Shown here one piece after another: positions 16,494-24,488 of a DNA stretch of 24,595 bases; positions within the stretch are counted from its first letter, which is position 1, and the number at the start of each line of letters is the position of its first letter. The position numbers and the translations under genes are program-made. The stretch is taken from NCBI GenBank assembly GCA_044238845.1, contig JBIICN010000049.1:1-24595 (forward strand). Direction: 5' to 3'. This stretch comes from UBA4416 sp044238845 (GTDB lineage Bacteria; Bacteroidota; Bacteroidia; B-17B0; Aurantibacillaceae). Below the pieces are notes generated by a model. The model was not told where the DNA came from. It did not search any database and saw nothing but the letters and a program-made list of their open reading frames with translations.

Positions 16494-17474
16494 TTAAACT
16501 AATTCCTCTTTTTTCAATTTATCTACAAAAGCTTGTTTCGTATTTAAACCTAATATTTTAAACATTTCCATGTCCTGATTATACAATGGATTTGGAGTGG
16601 TTAATAATTTTTCTCCAGCAAAAATAGAATTTGCGCCAGCCATAAAACACAAAGCTTGACCTTCCATGCTCATACTTAAACGACCAGCTGATAAACGAAC
16701 TGCTGTTCTTGGTAAAACAATACGAGCTGTTGCAATCATACGAACCATATCCCAAATCGGCACTGGTGGTTGATCTTCCATTGGGGTTCCTTCTACTGCT
16801 ACTAAAGCATTAATAGGCACAGATTCGGGCTGAGGACGTAATAAACTCAACGTATATAACATCCCTACTCTATCTTCTACTTTCTCACCCATACCAATAA
16901 TTCCACCCGAACAAACAGTTAAGCCTGCTTTACGAACATTATTAATAGTATTTAAACGATCATCGAACTTGCGAGTAGAAATAATGTTTTCGTAATTCTC
17001 TTCGCTTGTATCAATATTGTGATTATAAGCATATAATCCAGCTTCTGCTAAGCGTTTAGCTTGATCTTCAGTTACCATGCCTAACGTAGCACAAACTTCT
17101 AAACCTTTGCTATTAATGGTTTTTACCATATCTAATACGGTGTCAAAATCTTTATTATCACGTACTTCACGCCAAGCTGCTCCTAAACACATACGACTTG
17201 CGCCACCTGCTTTTGCGTTATTTGCTGCAGCATCTACCTCGGGAACGCTCATTAATTTATGAACTTTCACCTCTGTATGATAACGAGCTGCTTGAGGACA
17301 ATACGAACAATCTTCAGGACATCCTCCAGTTTTTATTGATAACAACGAACTAATTTGTACTTCGCCAACCGTGTGATGTTGCTTATGAACTTCTGCTGCT
17401 TTATATATTAATTCCATTAAAGGCGTGTTATACACCTCTAAAATTTCTTCTTTTGTCCAATCTTTAATTGCCAT
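16494..17474 (-). CDS. bioB: Biotin synthase (BioB)
   Basis: A 326-residue radical-SAM enzyme that inserts sulfur into dethiobiotin to form biotin, the last step of the pathway. The [4Fe-4S] triad CxxxCxxC is Cys52, Cys56 and Cys59 in GGCPEDCSYCPQ. Other family signatures: YNHNIDTSEENYENIISTR, CSGGIIGMGE, INALVAVEGTP, RLSAGR (near the end, with the conserved Arg binding the second cluster) and FMAGANSIFAGE. I start at the ATG at 17474 (MAIKDWTKEE): a frame extension of 16 codons to 17522 would run through the promoter at 17495-17524. Shares a transcript with bioF. Very sure. Confidence 0.95.
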   Translation of the reverse strand: MAIKDWTKEEILEVYNTPLMELIYKAAEVHKQHHTVGEVQISSLLSIKTGGCPEDCSYCPQAARYHTEVKVHKLMSVPEVDAAANNAKAGGASRMCLGAAWREVRDNKDFDTVLDMVKTINSKGLEVCATLGMVTEDQAKRLAEAGLYAYNHNIDTSEENYENIISTRKFDDRLNTINNVRKAGLTVCSGGIIGMGEKVEDRVGMLYTLSLLRPQPESVPINALVAVEGTPMEDQPPVPIWDMVRMIATARIVLPRTAVRLSAGRLSMSMEGQALCFMAGANSIFAGEKLLTTPNPLYNQDMEMFKILGLNTKQAFVDKLKKEELV

Positions 17475-17494
17475 GGTATATTTTCTAATTATAA

Positions 17495-17524
17495 CAAATT
17501 TACTACAAATGCCACAAACCACAA
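17495..17524 (-). promoter_or_regulatory. Promoter of the bioB-bioF operon
   Basis: On the minus strand TTG (17524-17522), 19 nt, TAAATTTG (17502-17495): a full consensus Bacteroidota promoter. The start site would fall near 17488, leaving a leader of about 14 nt and fixing the bioB start at 17474. An inverted repeat CTAACA/TGTTAG lies just upstream at 17536-17552 and could be an operator. Confidence 0.6.
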
Positions 17525-17606
17525 AACGGAATTGTCTAACAAAATATGTTAGTAATTTTTATATTATGAAGAGTATCTTTTTAAGATAAAGCCGTTATTT
17601 GTAATA

Positions 17607-17903
17607 ATGAAAAAGTTTCTAGCCATATCTCTATTTTTATTTTTTATAGGTCAATTACCTATAAAAGCCCAATTTACTGAAAGTAAAGAGCGCAAAAAGA
17701 TGTGGCGAAAATCGGGCAAAAGACATAAAGCCCGCGAAGCATATAATCCGTATTTAAAGAAAAAACAAAAAGATAAACCTAGTGCTAAAGCAGCTAAAGC
17801 TGAGAAAGAAGGCACTAAAAAAATGCGTAGAGATTATAAAAGGCAAAATAAAAAAAACATGAAAAAATTGGGGATTAAACCTCAAAAAGTAAAAAAAGCA
17901 TAA
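17607..17903 (+). CDS. Small, very basic secreted protein of unknown function
   Basis: A 98-residue protein that I do not recognise as a named family. Residues 1-21 are a clear signal peptide (MKKFLAISLFLFFIGQLPIK then AQF). The mature ~77 residues contain, by my count, about 25 Lys and 7 Arg against 7 acidic residues, giving a strongly cationic chain, probably mostly helical or disordered. Landmarks: ESKERKKMWRKSGKRHKARE, AYNPYLKKK, PSAKAAKAEKEGTKK, and a C-terminal tail ending KVKKA. It has no cysteine. Being exported and cationic, it might bind nucleic acid, LPS or another polyanion outside the cytoplasm; that is inference. It stands alone, divergent from bioB and convergent with the zinc-ribbon gene. 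ATG and signal peptide make it a credible gene despite its size. Confidence 0.7.
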   Translation: MKKFLAISLFLFFIGQLPIKAQFTESKERKKMWRKSGKRHKAREAYNPYLKKKQKDKPSAKAAKAEKEGTKKMRRDYKRQNKKNMKKLGIKPQKVKKA

Positions 17904-17919
17904 ACTGATTCTAAAAAAA

Positions 17920-17940
17920 TTAGCAATACTTTATTGCTAA
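17920..17940 (-). terminator. Terminator overlapping the last codons of the zinc-ribbon gene
   Basis: Minus strand: TTAGCAATA, 3-nt loop AAG, TATTGCTAA, then seven Ts. The 9-bp stem is made from the codons for the last residues (LAIKYC) and the TAA itself. On the plus strand the stem lacks a T-tract, so it serves mainly the minus-strand gene. Confidence 0.8.
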
Positions 17941-19035
17941 CCTAATAGAAATTGCTAATACAACTAAAATAAAGATAACTAAAGCTGCAATTTTTAATAC
18001 AGAATATGGTCTTTCGCCTTGAACTTCTCCGGTGCGAGCATTAACTAAAAAATGATAGACTTTTCCCTTAAATTTATAAGAACTCAACCAAACTGGAAGC
18101 AAAATATGCTTAAAAGAAATATCATTGTAGATGGTTGTAACACTCGAAATATCTTGAGTATCACCTCCGATATCAGTTCTAACCGCTGAGTAAATAGAAG
18201 AATCCATCCTGATTTTAGCCTTAGCAAATCCTTCTTTAACATTTAATTGATAACTCTCAGTTACAAAACCACTTAAATAATTGTCGTTGTATGAATTTAG
18301 ATCAGCCAAGTCCCAAGGTTCCAAATCATTGGCTAATTTTTCAGGTAAGGATTTAGACGCAACCACTAACACATCATCAAAACTCTTATAAACCGTTCCG
18401 TATGCGGGAGTCCAACTTGTTTTTCGTACTTGGCGTGTTTGTGATTTACCTTGACTATCGGTATATGACTCAGTTACATAATAATAAGTGCCACGCGCAC
18501 CTGTATATTTAGAAATTGTATTAGAATCGTAAGTCCAGTATGGAACATAAATACCATTTAATTTTTCGGCCGAATGTTGGGCGTAATCTTTTATTTTACT
18601 TGGAGCAAACCATAATCCAGCTGCCCAAGAAATAAATAACTCTGTTGATTTTTTTCTATCAATTTTAAATGGCAATAAATAAGACGGCTTTATTATAGAA
18701 GACGTAGAAGCATTTTGAATTACTAAAGGCGTATCGCAATAAGGACAATTAGATGATGTGACATTTGGTTTTAAAGTAGTTGAAGCGGCACAATTAGTAC
18801 ATTTTACGGTGCTAATTTCTTGTTTATCTTCTAAATGTGCTTTGTCATTTAAAAAATCTTCATAATCATATTCAATTATTTCTGCAGTTTTATCCGAAAC
18901 TATCTCGTTTTTAGCGCCACAATACTCGCAATTTAAATAGGGAGTTCCAGGTAAATACTTCAAATTTGCCCCACAATCCATACATTTAATTATATTGCCG
19001 GTATCCGCTGTTTTTTCGCTAAAATCGTTTGACAT
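17920..19035 (-). CDS. Double zinc-ribbon protein with C-terminal membrane anchor
   Basis: A 371-residue protein. Two zinc ribbons open it: Cys18/Cys21 with Cys36/Cys39 (CMDC, CEYC) and Cys79/Cys82 with Cys97/Cys100 (CTNC, CPYC). A long beta-rich domain follows, with aromatic motifs (LNGIYVPYWTYDSNT, GARGTYYYVTESYTD, DLEPWDLADLNSYNDNYLSG, HILLPVWLSSYKFKGKVYHF) and NARTGEVQGERPYS just before a single helix (about 347-366). This matches a family often mislabelled as a primosomal protein N' or helicase-like protein because of the zinc ribbons; no helicase motif is present. In other genomes it commonly sits with SPFH or YdjL-type membrane genes, but none is near here. It is divergent from the hydrolase gene across an 88-bp gap with a large inverted repeat. 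Function unknown. Confidence 0.75.
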   Translation of the reverse strand: MSNDFSEKTADTGNIIKCMDCGANLKYLPGTPYLNCEYCGAKNEIVSDKTAEIIEYDYEDFLNDKAHLEDKQEISTVKCTNCAASTTLKPNVTSSNCPYCDTPLVIQNASTSSIIKPSYLLPFKIDRKKSTELFISWAAGLWFAPSKIKDYAQHSAEKLNGIYVPYWTYDSNTISKYTGARGTYYYVTESYTDSQGKSQTRQVRKTSWTPAYGTVYKSFDDVLVVASKSLPEKLANDLEPWDLADLNSYNDNYLSGFVTESYQLNVKEGFAKAKIRMDSSIYSAVRTDIGGDTQDISSVTTIYNDISFKHILLPVWLSSYKFKGKVYHFLVNARTGEVQGERPYSVLKIAALVIFILVVLAISIRLAIKYC

Positions 19036-19050
19036 ATTTTAAATAAATTA

Positions 19051-19094
19051 TTTAACTAAATTAATATTTTATTCTAAGAATAAAATTAGTTAAA
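19051..19094. repeat. Nested inverted repeat in the divergent zinc-ribbon/hydrolase gap
   Basis: TTTAACTAA (19051-19059) is the reverse complement of TTAGTTAAA (19086-19094), and inside them ATTTTATTCT (19066-19075) matches AGAATAAAAT (19077-19086). The arms share different centres, so the whole could fold as a long AT-rich hairpin with a 6-nt bulge. It occupies half of the intergenic region, where both promoters must lie; I see no clean TAnnTTTG element there. Confidence 0.5.
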
Positions 19095-19123
19095 CAAAAA
19101 AAACAATAAATTGTTGTTTGAAC

Positions 19124-20176
19124 ATGAACTTGAAATTTATTGCAATATTATTATTACTTCAAAATGTTATTTGCGCTCAAAAAGACAGCAAATTTGGAGT
19201 TCCTTATTCTTATTGTAATTGGTCAAATACTAGCTTAAACAAAAATTATAATCCAACTATAAACGATACATGTTTATTTGTCATTTCTACAAGAAATTAT
19301 GATGAAAACAAACATGAATTTGTAGATTATGATTATGATACAACGGGTACTTTAAAATATTTCGCAGTCTATTTTAATCATAATCAATGGATAGCTGTCC
19401 CATATGCTTCATTAACCGAATTATTAAACATTAAAAAAGAATTTCAGAATCTAGTCGTATTTACAGAAGGTTTAGGAAAAACATTTACATCTGGTATGGA
19501 TAGGGCGACCCAATTAATGAGGCTGTACAACGTTGATGAATTGTTTTTTGATTGGCCAACCGAAAGGCCATACTTAAAACCTGGTAAAAACATTAAGGCA
19601 ACATGTATTTTAGCGCCAATTGTTTCTAAAAATTTCGCTCAATTTATTGAAGAGTTTCAGAAATATAAAATTGAACGCGCTGAAAAATTTAAAACAACCA
19701 CCTTACTGAATCATAGCATGGGAAATCTTTTATTAATGTATGATTTACAAAACGATTATTTAAAAAATATTCATTTGAATTTATTTGACAATGTTATTAT
19801 TAACGCCGCTTGTGTCAATCAAAAAAATCATAAAACGTGGTTAGATAAATTATCTTTTTCGAAAAACTGTTACTTAACAATTAATGATAAAGACAGGAAC
19901 TTAAGAGGCGCTAGAATACTTTTTAAAGCCAGGCAATTAGGAGAAAGTCCGCAAGCAGAATTTTGTAAAAACGTAAACTATGTTGATTTTTCGGAAGTGT
20001 TAAGTATTGAACATAACTATTTCTTAATGCAAAAGCTATTAATACAAAAACCATATTTAAAAAAATTTTATGCAGATATTTTTGAGGGAAAAATACCTCA
20101 ATTAAAATTCACCGATATGTCAATTCCAGACGCAGTAAAAAAATATTTACCTGCGCAATCTGACAATGGCATATAA
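19124..20176 (+). CDS. Secreted DUF900-like alpha/beta hydrolase
   Basis: A 350-residue exported protein. Signal peptide at about 1-18 (MNLKFIAILLLLQNVICAQ). The DUF900 (YjjU-unrelated) alpha/beta hydrolase pattern is visible: FVISTRNYDENKHEF, then VVFTEGLGKTFTSGMDRATQ (110-130) in place of the usual VHGYNNSFEDA, FFDWPTE (141-147), and the nucleophile elbow NHSMGN with Ser198. A plausible catalytic His297 is in SIEHNYFL and Asp255 or Asp257 in NDKDRNL may complete the triad. The oxyanion-region His-Gly of the family is Glu-Gly here (115-116). I start at the ATG at 19124; an upstream TTG in frame adds only two residues. Substrate unknown; esterase or lipase activity is a guess. Confidence 0.7.
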   Translation: MNLKFIAILLLLQNVICAQKDSKFGVPYSYCNWSNTSLNKNYNPTINDTCLFVISTRNYDENKHEFVDYDYDTTGTLKYFAVYFNHNQWIAVPYASLTELLNIKKEFQNLVVFTEGLGKTFTSGMDRATQLMRLYNVDELFFDWPTERPYLKPGKNIKATCILAPIVSKNFAQFIEEFQKYKIERAEKFKTTTLLNHSMGNLLLMYDLQNDYLKNIHLNLFDNVIINAACVNQKNHKTWLDKLSFSKNCYLTINDKDRNLRGARILFKARQLGESPQAEFCKNVNYVDFSEVLSIEHNYFLMQKLLIQKPYLKKFYADIFEGKIPQLKFTDMSIPDAVKKYLPAQSDNGI

Positions 20177-20179
20177 AAA

Positions 20180-20205
20180 AAAGTCTGCTAAATAAAGCAG
20201 ACTTT
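20180..20205. terminator. Bidirectional terminator between the hydrolase gene and rocD
   Basis: A perfect 10-bp stem (AAAGTCTGCT at 20180-20189, AGCAGACTTT at 20196-20205) with a 6-nt loop. On the minus strand it is followed by eight Ts, ideal for rocD. On the plus strand the 3' flank is only mildly T-rich. The hydrolase stop codon is 3 bp away. Confidence 0.85.
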
Positions 20206-20226
20206 AAAATTATAAAACAATAAAAT

Positions 20227-21462
20227 TTAGTTATAAGATTCAATCGTTTTTTTGATAATTGCGGCGCACTCTAAAATTTGTTCTTTAGTAATTACTAATG
20301 GTGGAGCAAAACGAATAATATCACCATGTGTAGGTTTTGCTAATAATCCATTTTCCGCCAATTTTAAACATACATCCCAGGCAGAAATTCCATCTTTTTC
20401 TTTAATGATAATGGCATTTAATAAACCTTTACCTCTAACTAAAGTAATTCTATCTGATTTAATTGCTCTTAATTCTGTTCTTAATAATTCTCCTAAAGTA
20501 TTAGCATTCTCTGCTAATTTTTCATCTAACACTACTTGCATTGCCGTCATAGCAATTTTACAACCTAATGGATTTCCACCGTAAGTTGAACCATGTTGAC
20601 CAGGCTTAATGCACATCATAATCTCATCATTTGCAAACACAGCTGATACCGGATACATACCGCCAGACAATGCTTTTCCTAAAATCAACATATCAGGTTT
20701 TACTCCTTCATGATCGCAAGCTAACATCTTACCAGTACGTGCAATCCCTGTTTGCACTTCATCTGCAATAAATAATACATTAGCCGCTTTACACATTTCT
20801 GAGCAAGTTTTTAAGTAACCATCGTTTGGCACATAAACACCTGCTTCACCTTGAATTGGTTCTACTAAAAAACCAACAACCGTATTATCTTTTAAAGCCT
20901 CTGCCAAAGCAGACACATTATTGTATGGAATAGTTACATAACCAGGAGTAAATGGTCCAAAATTTTGACGAGCATCAGGATCAGTACTTGCAGAAACAAT
21001 AGAAATAGTTCTTCCGTGAAAGTTACCTTCGCACACAATAATTTTAGCTGTATTTTCTACAACGCCTTTTTTCTCATAACCCCATTTACGAGCTAATTTT
21101 AAAGCTGTTTCAACACCTTCCGCACCAGTATTCATTGGTAACACTTTATCAAAACCAAAAATGCCTGTTACAAATTTTTCATATTCGCCTAATACATTAT
21201 TGTGAAAAGCACGAGACGTTAACGCTAATTTTTGTGATTGTTCAATTAAAGTTTGAGTAATTTTCGGGTGGCAATGTCCTTGATTGACTGCACTATAAGC
21301 TGATAAAAAATCATAGTATTGCTTTCCATCCACATCCCATACATGAACACCAAGTCCTTTTTCTAAAACAACGGGTAACGGGTGATAATTATGCGCTCCG
21401 TATTTGTCTTCTAAATCTATTAACTGTTGGGCTTTGGCTGATAAGTTCATTTCTGCAATCAT
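20227..21462 (-). CDS. rocD: Ornithine--oxo-acid transaminase
   Basis: A 411-residue class III aminotransferase that transfers the delta-amino group of ornithine to 2-oxoglutarate, giving glutamate semialdehyde (hence proline or glutamate), in the arginine-catabolic route. The ornithine-type opening is exact: EDKYGAHNYHPLPVVLEKG, then YDFLSAYSAVNQGHCHPKI. Later come GAEGVETALKLARKWGYEKK, FHGRTISIVSASTDP, IADEVQTGIARTGK (Asp234 contacts the PLP ring) and the Schiff-base Lys263 in LILGKALSGGMYPVSAV. Length is typical. A second in-frame ATG four codons in (21450) is an equally plausible start. Monocistronic, with a strong terminator after it. Very sure. Confidence 0.95.
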   Translation of the reverse strand: MIAEMNLSAKAQQLIDLEDKYGAHNYHPLPVVLEKGLGVHVWDVDGKQYYDFLSAYSAVNQGHCHPKITQTLIEQSQKLALTSRAFHNNVLGEYEKFVTGIFGFDKVLPMNTGAEGVETALKLARKWGYEKKGVVENTAKIIVCEGNFHGRTISIVSASTDPDARQNFGPFTPGYVTIPYNNVSALAEALKDNTVVGFLVEPIQGEAGVYVPNDGYLKTCSEMCKAANVLFIADEVQTGIARTGKMLACDHEGVKPDMLILGKALSGGMYPVSAVFANDEIMMCIKPGQHGSTYGGNPLGCKIAMTAMQVVLDEKLAENANTLGELLRTELRAIKSDRITLVRGKGLLNAIIIKEKDGISAWDVCLKLAENGLLAKPTHGDIIRFAPPLVITKEQILECAAIIKKTIESYN

Positions 21463-21779
21463 GATGTTAAATTTATATCTCGTAAAGATAAGAAAAGGGG
21501 CTTAAACCGCCTAATAGAAATTTTAAGGTTTTTGAACCATATAAGTCATCCTTCGATAAACTAGGTAACAAAAAGTACATAGTAGGTTTGTAAAGACTAA
21601 GAGATCTCCACCATTTTGCGCCGTAGCGTATTTGCGAGAAACTAATATTTATTGAACCATATAAGTCATAAAAGAAAGCAAAAAGCAATCAACTTTATTT
21701 CACCATAAACTCTTTGCGTCTTTGCGAGAAACTGTTGAACGTTTCGCAAACAAAACTTATATGCCTTATTTGGAAAACC
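21463..21779. repeat. 317-bp non-coding spacer with clustered degenerate repeats
   Basis: No credible gene; a 71-codon frame on the minus strand runs across the repeats. Repeat A: TTGAACCATATAAGTCAT occurs exactly at 21532-21549 and 21652-21669, and a degenerate inverted copy (ATGCCTTATTTGGAA) at 21761-21775. Repeat B: GCGT[AC]TTTGCGAGAAACT at 21626-21643 and 21716-21733 (17 of 18 identical). TTTGCG occurs at 21615, 21631, 21713 and 21721, and inverted at 21745. The segment 21721-21750 can fold back (TTTGCGA..AAC against GTTTCGCAAA). The rocD promoter must also lie here, but I cannot place it. Confidence 0.65.
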
Positions 21780-24488
21780 CTACTCCTTTACAAATTTCTT
21801 AACGACTACACTATTATTTACCTGTAATCTAACAAAGTAAATTCCTGAATTTAAATCACTCACATTAATCGTAAATTTATCAGAACCTGTGTGTTCATTT
21901 GCTATCACTACTTTTCCTAAAACATCTACTATTTCATAGTTTACTTTTATAGTTCCATTAATAGTTGAAGAAATGGTAATTAATGATTTAGCTGGATTTG
22001 GAAATAAAGCAAAATCATTTTGTTTAGGCACCTCTGTTATACCAACTGTAATTGACTGTAAACAATTTGGTTTACTTACCTGATTATAAAATGTATTTAC
22101 TTTTTGAATATCTGTTTTTAATTTTCCTAATGACATAGAACCACTAAAAGCAGCACTACTGTCAAAAGATGTTACAAAAGCATATTCTACTTCCTGCATT
22201 TGCCCTGCATTTAAAGTAAAAGGTCCCGAGCTTAAAATCAATCTTCGGTCTCCACTAACCCCCGATTCGTTCCATGGAGTTGAACCGCATACACCATTTG
22301 TATAAGTATCTGCTGTATATACCCAACTTGCAGGAACGGATCCTCCATAGGCATTTCCTCCACAGGTAAAAGGAGAGCCATCTTTCCAAAACCCTGACAT
22401 ATAATTATAATACTCTTGCCCCGTAGTTGGGCCTGTTGTTCCTAAAGGAACTCCTGAAAAATTATTACTAAAATAAGTCAACTTATTCATTTTACAATCC
22501 TCTCCTATTTCATCAGTAATCCCATTATTATTATTGTCAATGCCGTCATTTAAATTCGCCAAAGGACCTTTTACAATATTAAAGCCTTGTGCTGGAATGT
22601 AATTGCCATATCCCGGAACTCCTGATACCGTTTCATCTACTCCGTCTGCATTATAAGCATAACCATAATTATCTGCCACATTGCTTCCGATGTAATCATC
22701 CCCATAATACCCTAAATCAACATCACTCCACATGCTCACAAACACATCATGGTAATTAGTGGAAGAACGGTTAATAATTTTATAATCATAAAAGGTAGTA
22801 TACGTTAATTCATTATGTCCATTAGTAACGGCTGGGCAACCATAAGCATACGCCATTCCCTGAACTTCAATTCCCATTGGCGTAAACGAAGTGCTATGAG
22901 CGGCTAATTTATCGTTATATATAAAATATAAAGTTTGATCTCCTTTAATTTTAGGATAATCACCATCATTTGGATTGTACAAACCATCACTATTATAATC
23001 AACAAACGGGGCTAAATTTCTAGAATTATTACCGGTACCTTTTGCTGGCCAAGTTAACATATCGGCTGTAGCTACAACACTACCACTATTAAATGCATTA
23101 ATAAAAGTATTGATATCCGTATAACTTACTTTCCAAATTTTATCATAGTTTTTAGAAGTTGTAGTGTCTATTGTTGCAGTAATTGTATCTAGAGGCCCTG
23201 GCCAAAAATCAACACCACTTTGACGATAGGTTTGAGCCCCTCCATGCAATTGATTAGAATTATCTAATCCTCCAATCCACAATGCCGAAGCAAAGTTAGA
23301 GTGTTTGCCACTTCCTTTTGGAACCTCATATAATGGATTTCCATTACCTCCTATATTCCAGTGCATATCTCCTCTATTAGCTATTCCTGCTCTTACATTA
23401 TTGATGTCTAATGTTTTAAAGTTATTTGGATTTACAGCCCCCAAAGGCATTGTATAGCTTGCTGAATCAAAACTATAATAAACTTTTGGAGATGCATAAC
23501 TTAATGTAGAACCACCTTGTGATATTAAAATTTTAGAACCATCTCTCTTTACGAAATCTCCTAAATTGTATGTTGACACAGGATAATAATATTGATAAAC
23601 TTCGTTATTAGGAGCTAATTCAGTCAAACCACTTCTGGTTCCTGAGTTGGCAACGCCTGTTGTATGTTTAAATACGATACCATTATGCAGCCCAGCAGTA
23701 ATATCAGTAACCTTATTTGGAATACTCGAACCGAAAAGAACAAACATATTATTTGCATTGTCGAAAGTTGAACCAGTATATTTTAATACACCAATATTAG
23801 TTGTCCCAAGCCACTTAGCATTTTGATTATCAATGTAAACGCAATTGATATTTCCCGGAAGATTTGGTATACTATAATTTGTATAGCTAGTTACTGTATA
23901 AGCCCCGTTAATATTAAATTGAACCAATTTGTCTTTGCCTCCAAGCCAAATTAAATTACTTGTTTCTGATTTGATAGATGTTATCGTATCGCTTGGAAGC
24001 TTGCCGTTAAGAACATTATAGCTCGTAAAATTTGTTCCGTCAAATCGGAATAATCCAGCATTTGTGCCAACATAAACTTGATTATTAACCACTTCTAAGC
24101 AATAAATAATCGGCGTTCCTAATCCTGCATTGTAGGTAGTAAACGTAATTCCATCGAATTTAATCAATCCTGAAGTTGATCCAATCCATAAATTGCCTAA
24201 ATTATCAGAGGCTAAGGCAGTAATTGAATTTGTAGGCAAAGCTGGTGAGCTTGTAGTATTGTACAATGTCCAAGAAGTATTGTTATATTTTACTAACCCA
24301 ACATTATTACCAGCTGCATTTACAGCTCTAAAGCCTATCCATTTATTACCTGAATTATCTACCAAAAACGAAGTTTCTCTCAACACAGTTCCAGTAAGAC
24401 TTAAGTTAGTTGTAAAAGTTGTAAATCCGTTTTGTGCATTAGCTCTAAATAAAGAGATACAAGCAAAAAATAAAAAAAGTTTTTTCAT
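21780..24488 (-). CDS. T9SS-sorted secreted protein with regulator-propeller repeats
   Basis: A 902-residue exported protein. Signal peptide at about 1-18 (MKKLFLFFACISLFRANAQ). The first ~280 residues form a beta-propeller built from blades of the ligand-sensor type (NKWIGFRAVN, GNLWIGSTSGLIKFDG, NQVYVGTNAGLFRFDG, LIWLGGKDKLVQFN, AKWLGTTNIGVLKY). The middle carries a block widespread in Bacteroidota surface proteins (GDMHWNIGGNG, PKGSGKHSNFASALWIGGLD, RQSGVDFWPGPLDT) and Asp-rich, probably calcium-binding loops (DYNSDGLYNPNDGDYP; NDGIDNNNNGITDEIGEDC). A type A sorting domain closes it (LFPNPAKSLITIS, YEIVDVLGKVVIA, LNSGIYFVRL). No kinase follows the propeller, so it is not a two-component sensor. 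Role likely structural or adhesive; unknown. Confidence 0.82.
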   Translation of the reverse strand: MKKLFLFFACISLFRANAQNGFTTFTTNLSLTGTVLRETSFLVDNSGNKWIGFRAVNAAGNNVGLVKYNNTSWTLYNTTSSPALPTNSITALASDNLGNLWIGSTSGLIKFDGITFTTYNAGLGTPIIYCLEVVNNQVYVGTNAGLFRFDGTNFTSYNVLNGKLPSDTITSIKSETSNLIWLGGKDKLVQFNINGAYTVTSYTNYSIPNLPGNINCVYIDNQNAKWLGTTNIGVLKYTGSTFDNANNMFVLFGSSIPNKVTDITAGLHNGIVFKHTTGVANSGTRSGLTELAPNNEVYQYYYPVSTYNLGDFVKRDGSKILISQGGSTLSYASPKVYYSFDSASYTMPLGAVNPNNFKTLDINNVRAGIANRGDMHWNIGGNGNPLYEVPKGSGKHSNFASALWIGGLDNSNQLHGGAQTYRQSGVDFWPGPLDTITATIDTTTSKNYDKIWKVSYTDINTFINAFNSGSVVATADMLTWPAKGTGNNSRNLAPFVDYNSDGLYNPNDGDYPKIKGDQTLYFIYNDKLAAHSTSFTPMGIEVQGMAYAYGCPAVTNGHNELTYTTFYDYKIINRSSTNYHDVFVSMWSDVDLGYYGDDYIGSNVADNYGYAYNADGVDETVSGVPGYGNYIPAQGFNIVKGPLANLNDGIDNNNNGITDEIGEDCKMNKLTYFSNNFSGVPLGTTGPTTGQEYYNYMSGFWKDGSPFTCGGNAYGGSVPASWVYTADTYTNGVCGSTPWNESGVSGDRRLILSSGPFTLNAGQMQEVEYAFVTSFDSSAAFSGSMSLGKLKTDIQKVNTFYNQVSKPNCLQSITVGITEVPKQNDFALFPNPAKSLITISSTINGTIKVNYEIVDVLGKVVIANEHTGSDKFTINVSDLNSGIYFVRLQVNNSVVVKKFVKE

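Noticed and set aside
17475..17522. Upstream start for BioB
   Set aside because: The 16 extra codons run through a full consensus promoter; the family opens near MAIKDWTKEE.
17536..17552. BirA (biotin repressor) operator
   Set aside because: The arms CTAACA/TGTTAG and 5-nt spacing do not fit the long-spaced TTGTAAAC-type BirA site.
21473..21688. 71-codon minus-strand frame
   Set aside because: It consists largely of the intergenic repeats (the DLYGS segment appears twice because of the repeat) and has no domain features.
21615..21750. CRISPR array from TTTGCG repeats
   Set aside because: Units are short, degenerate, unevenly spaced and partly inverted, and no cas gene is near.
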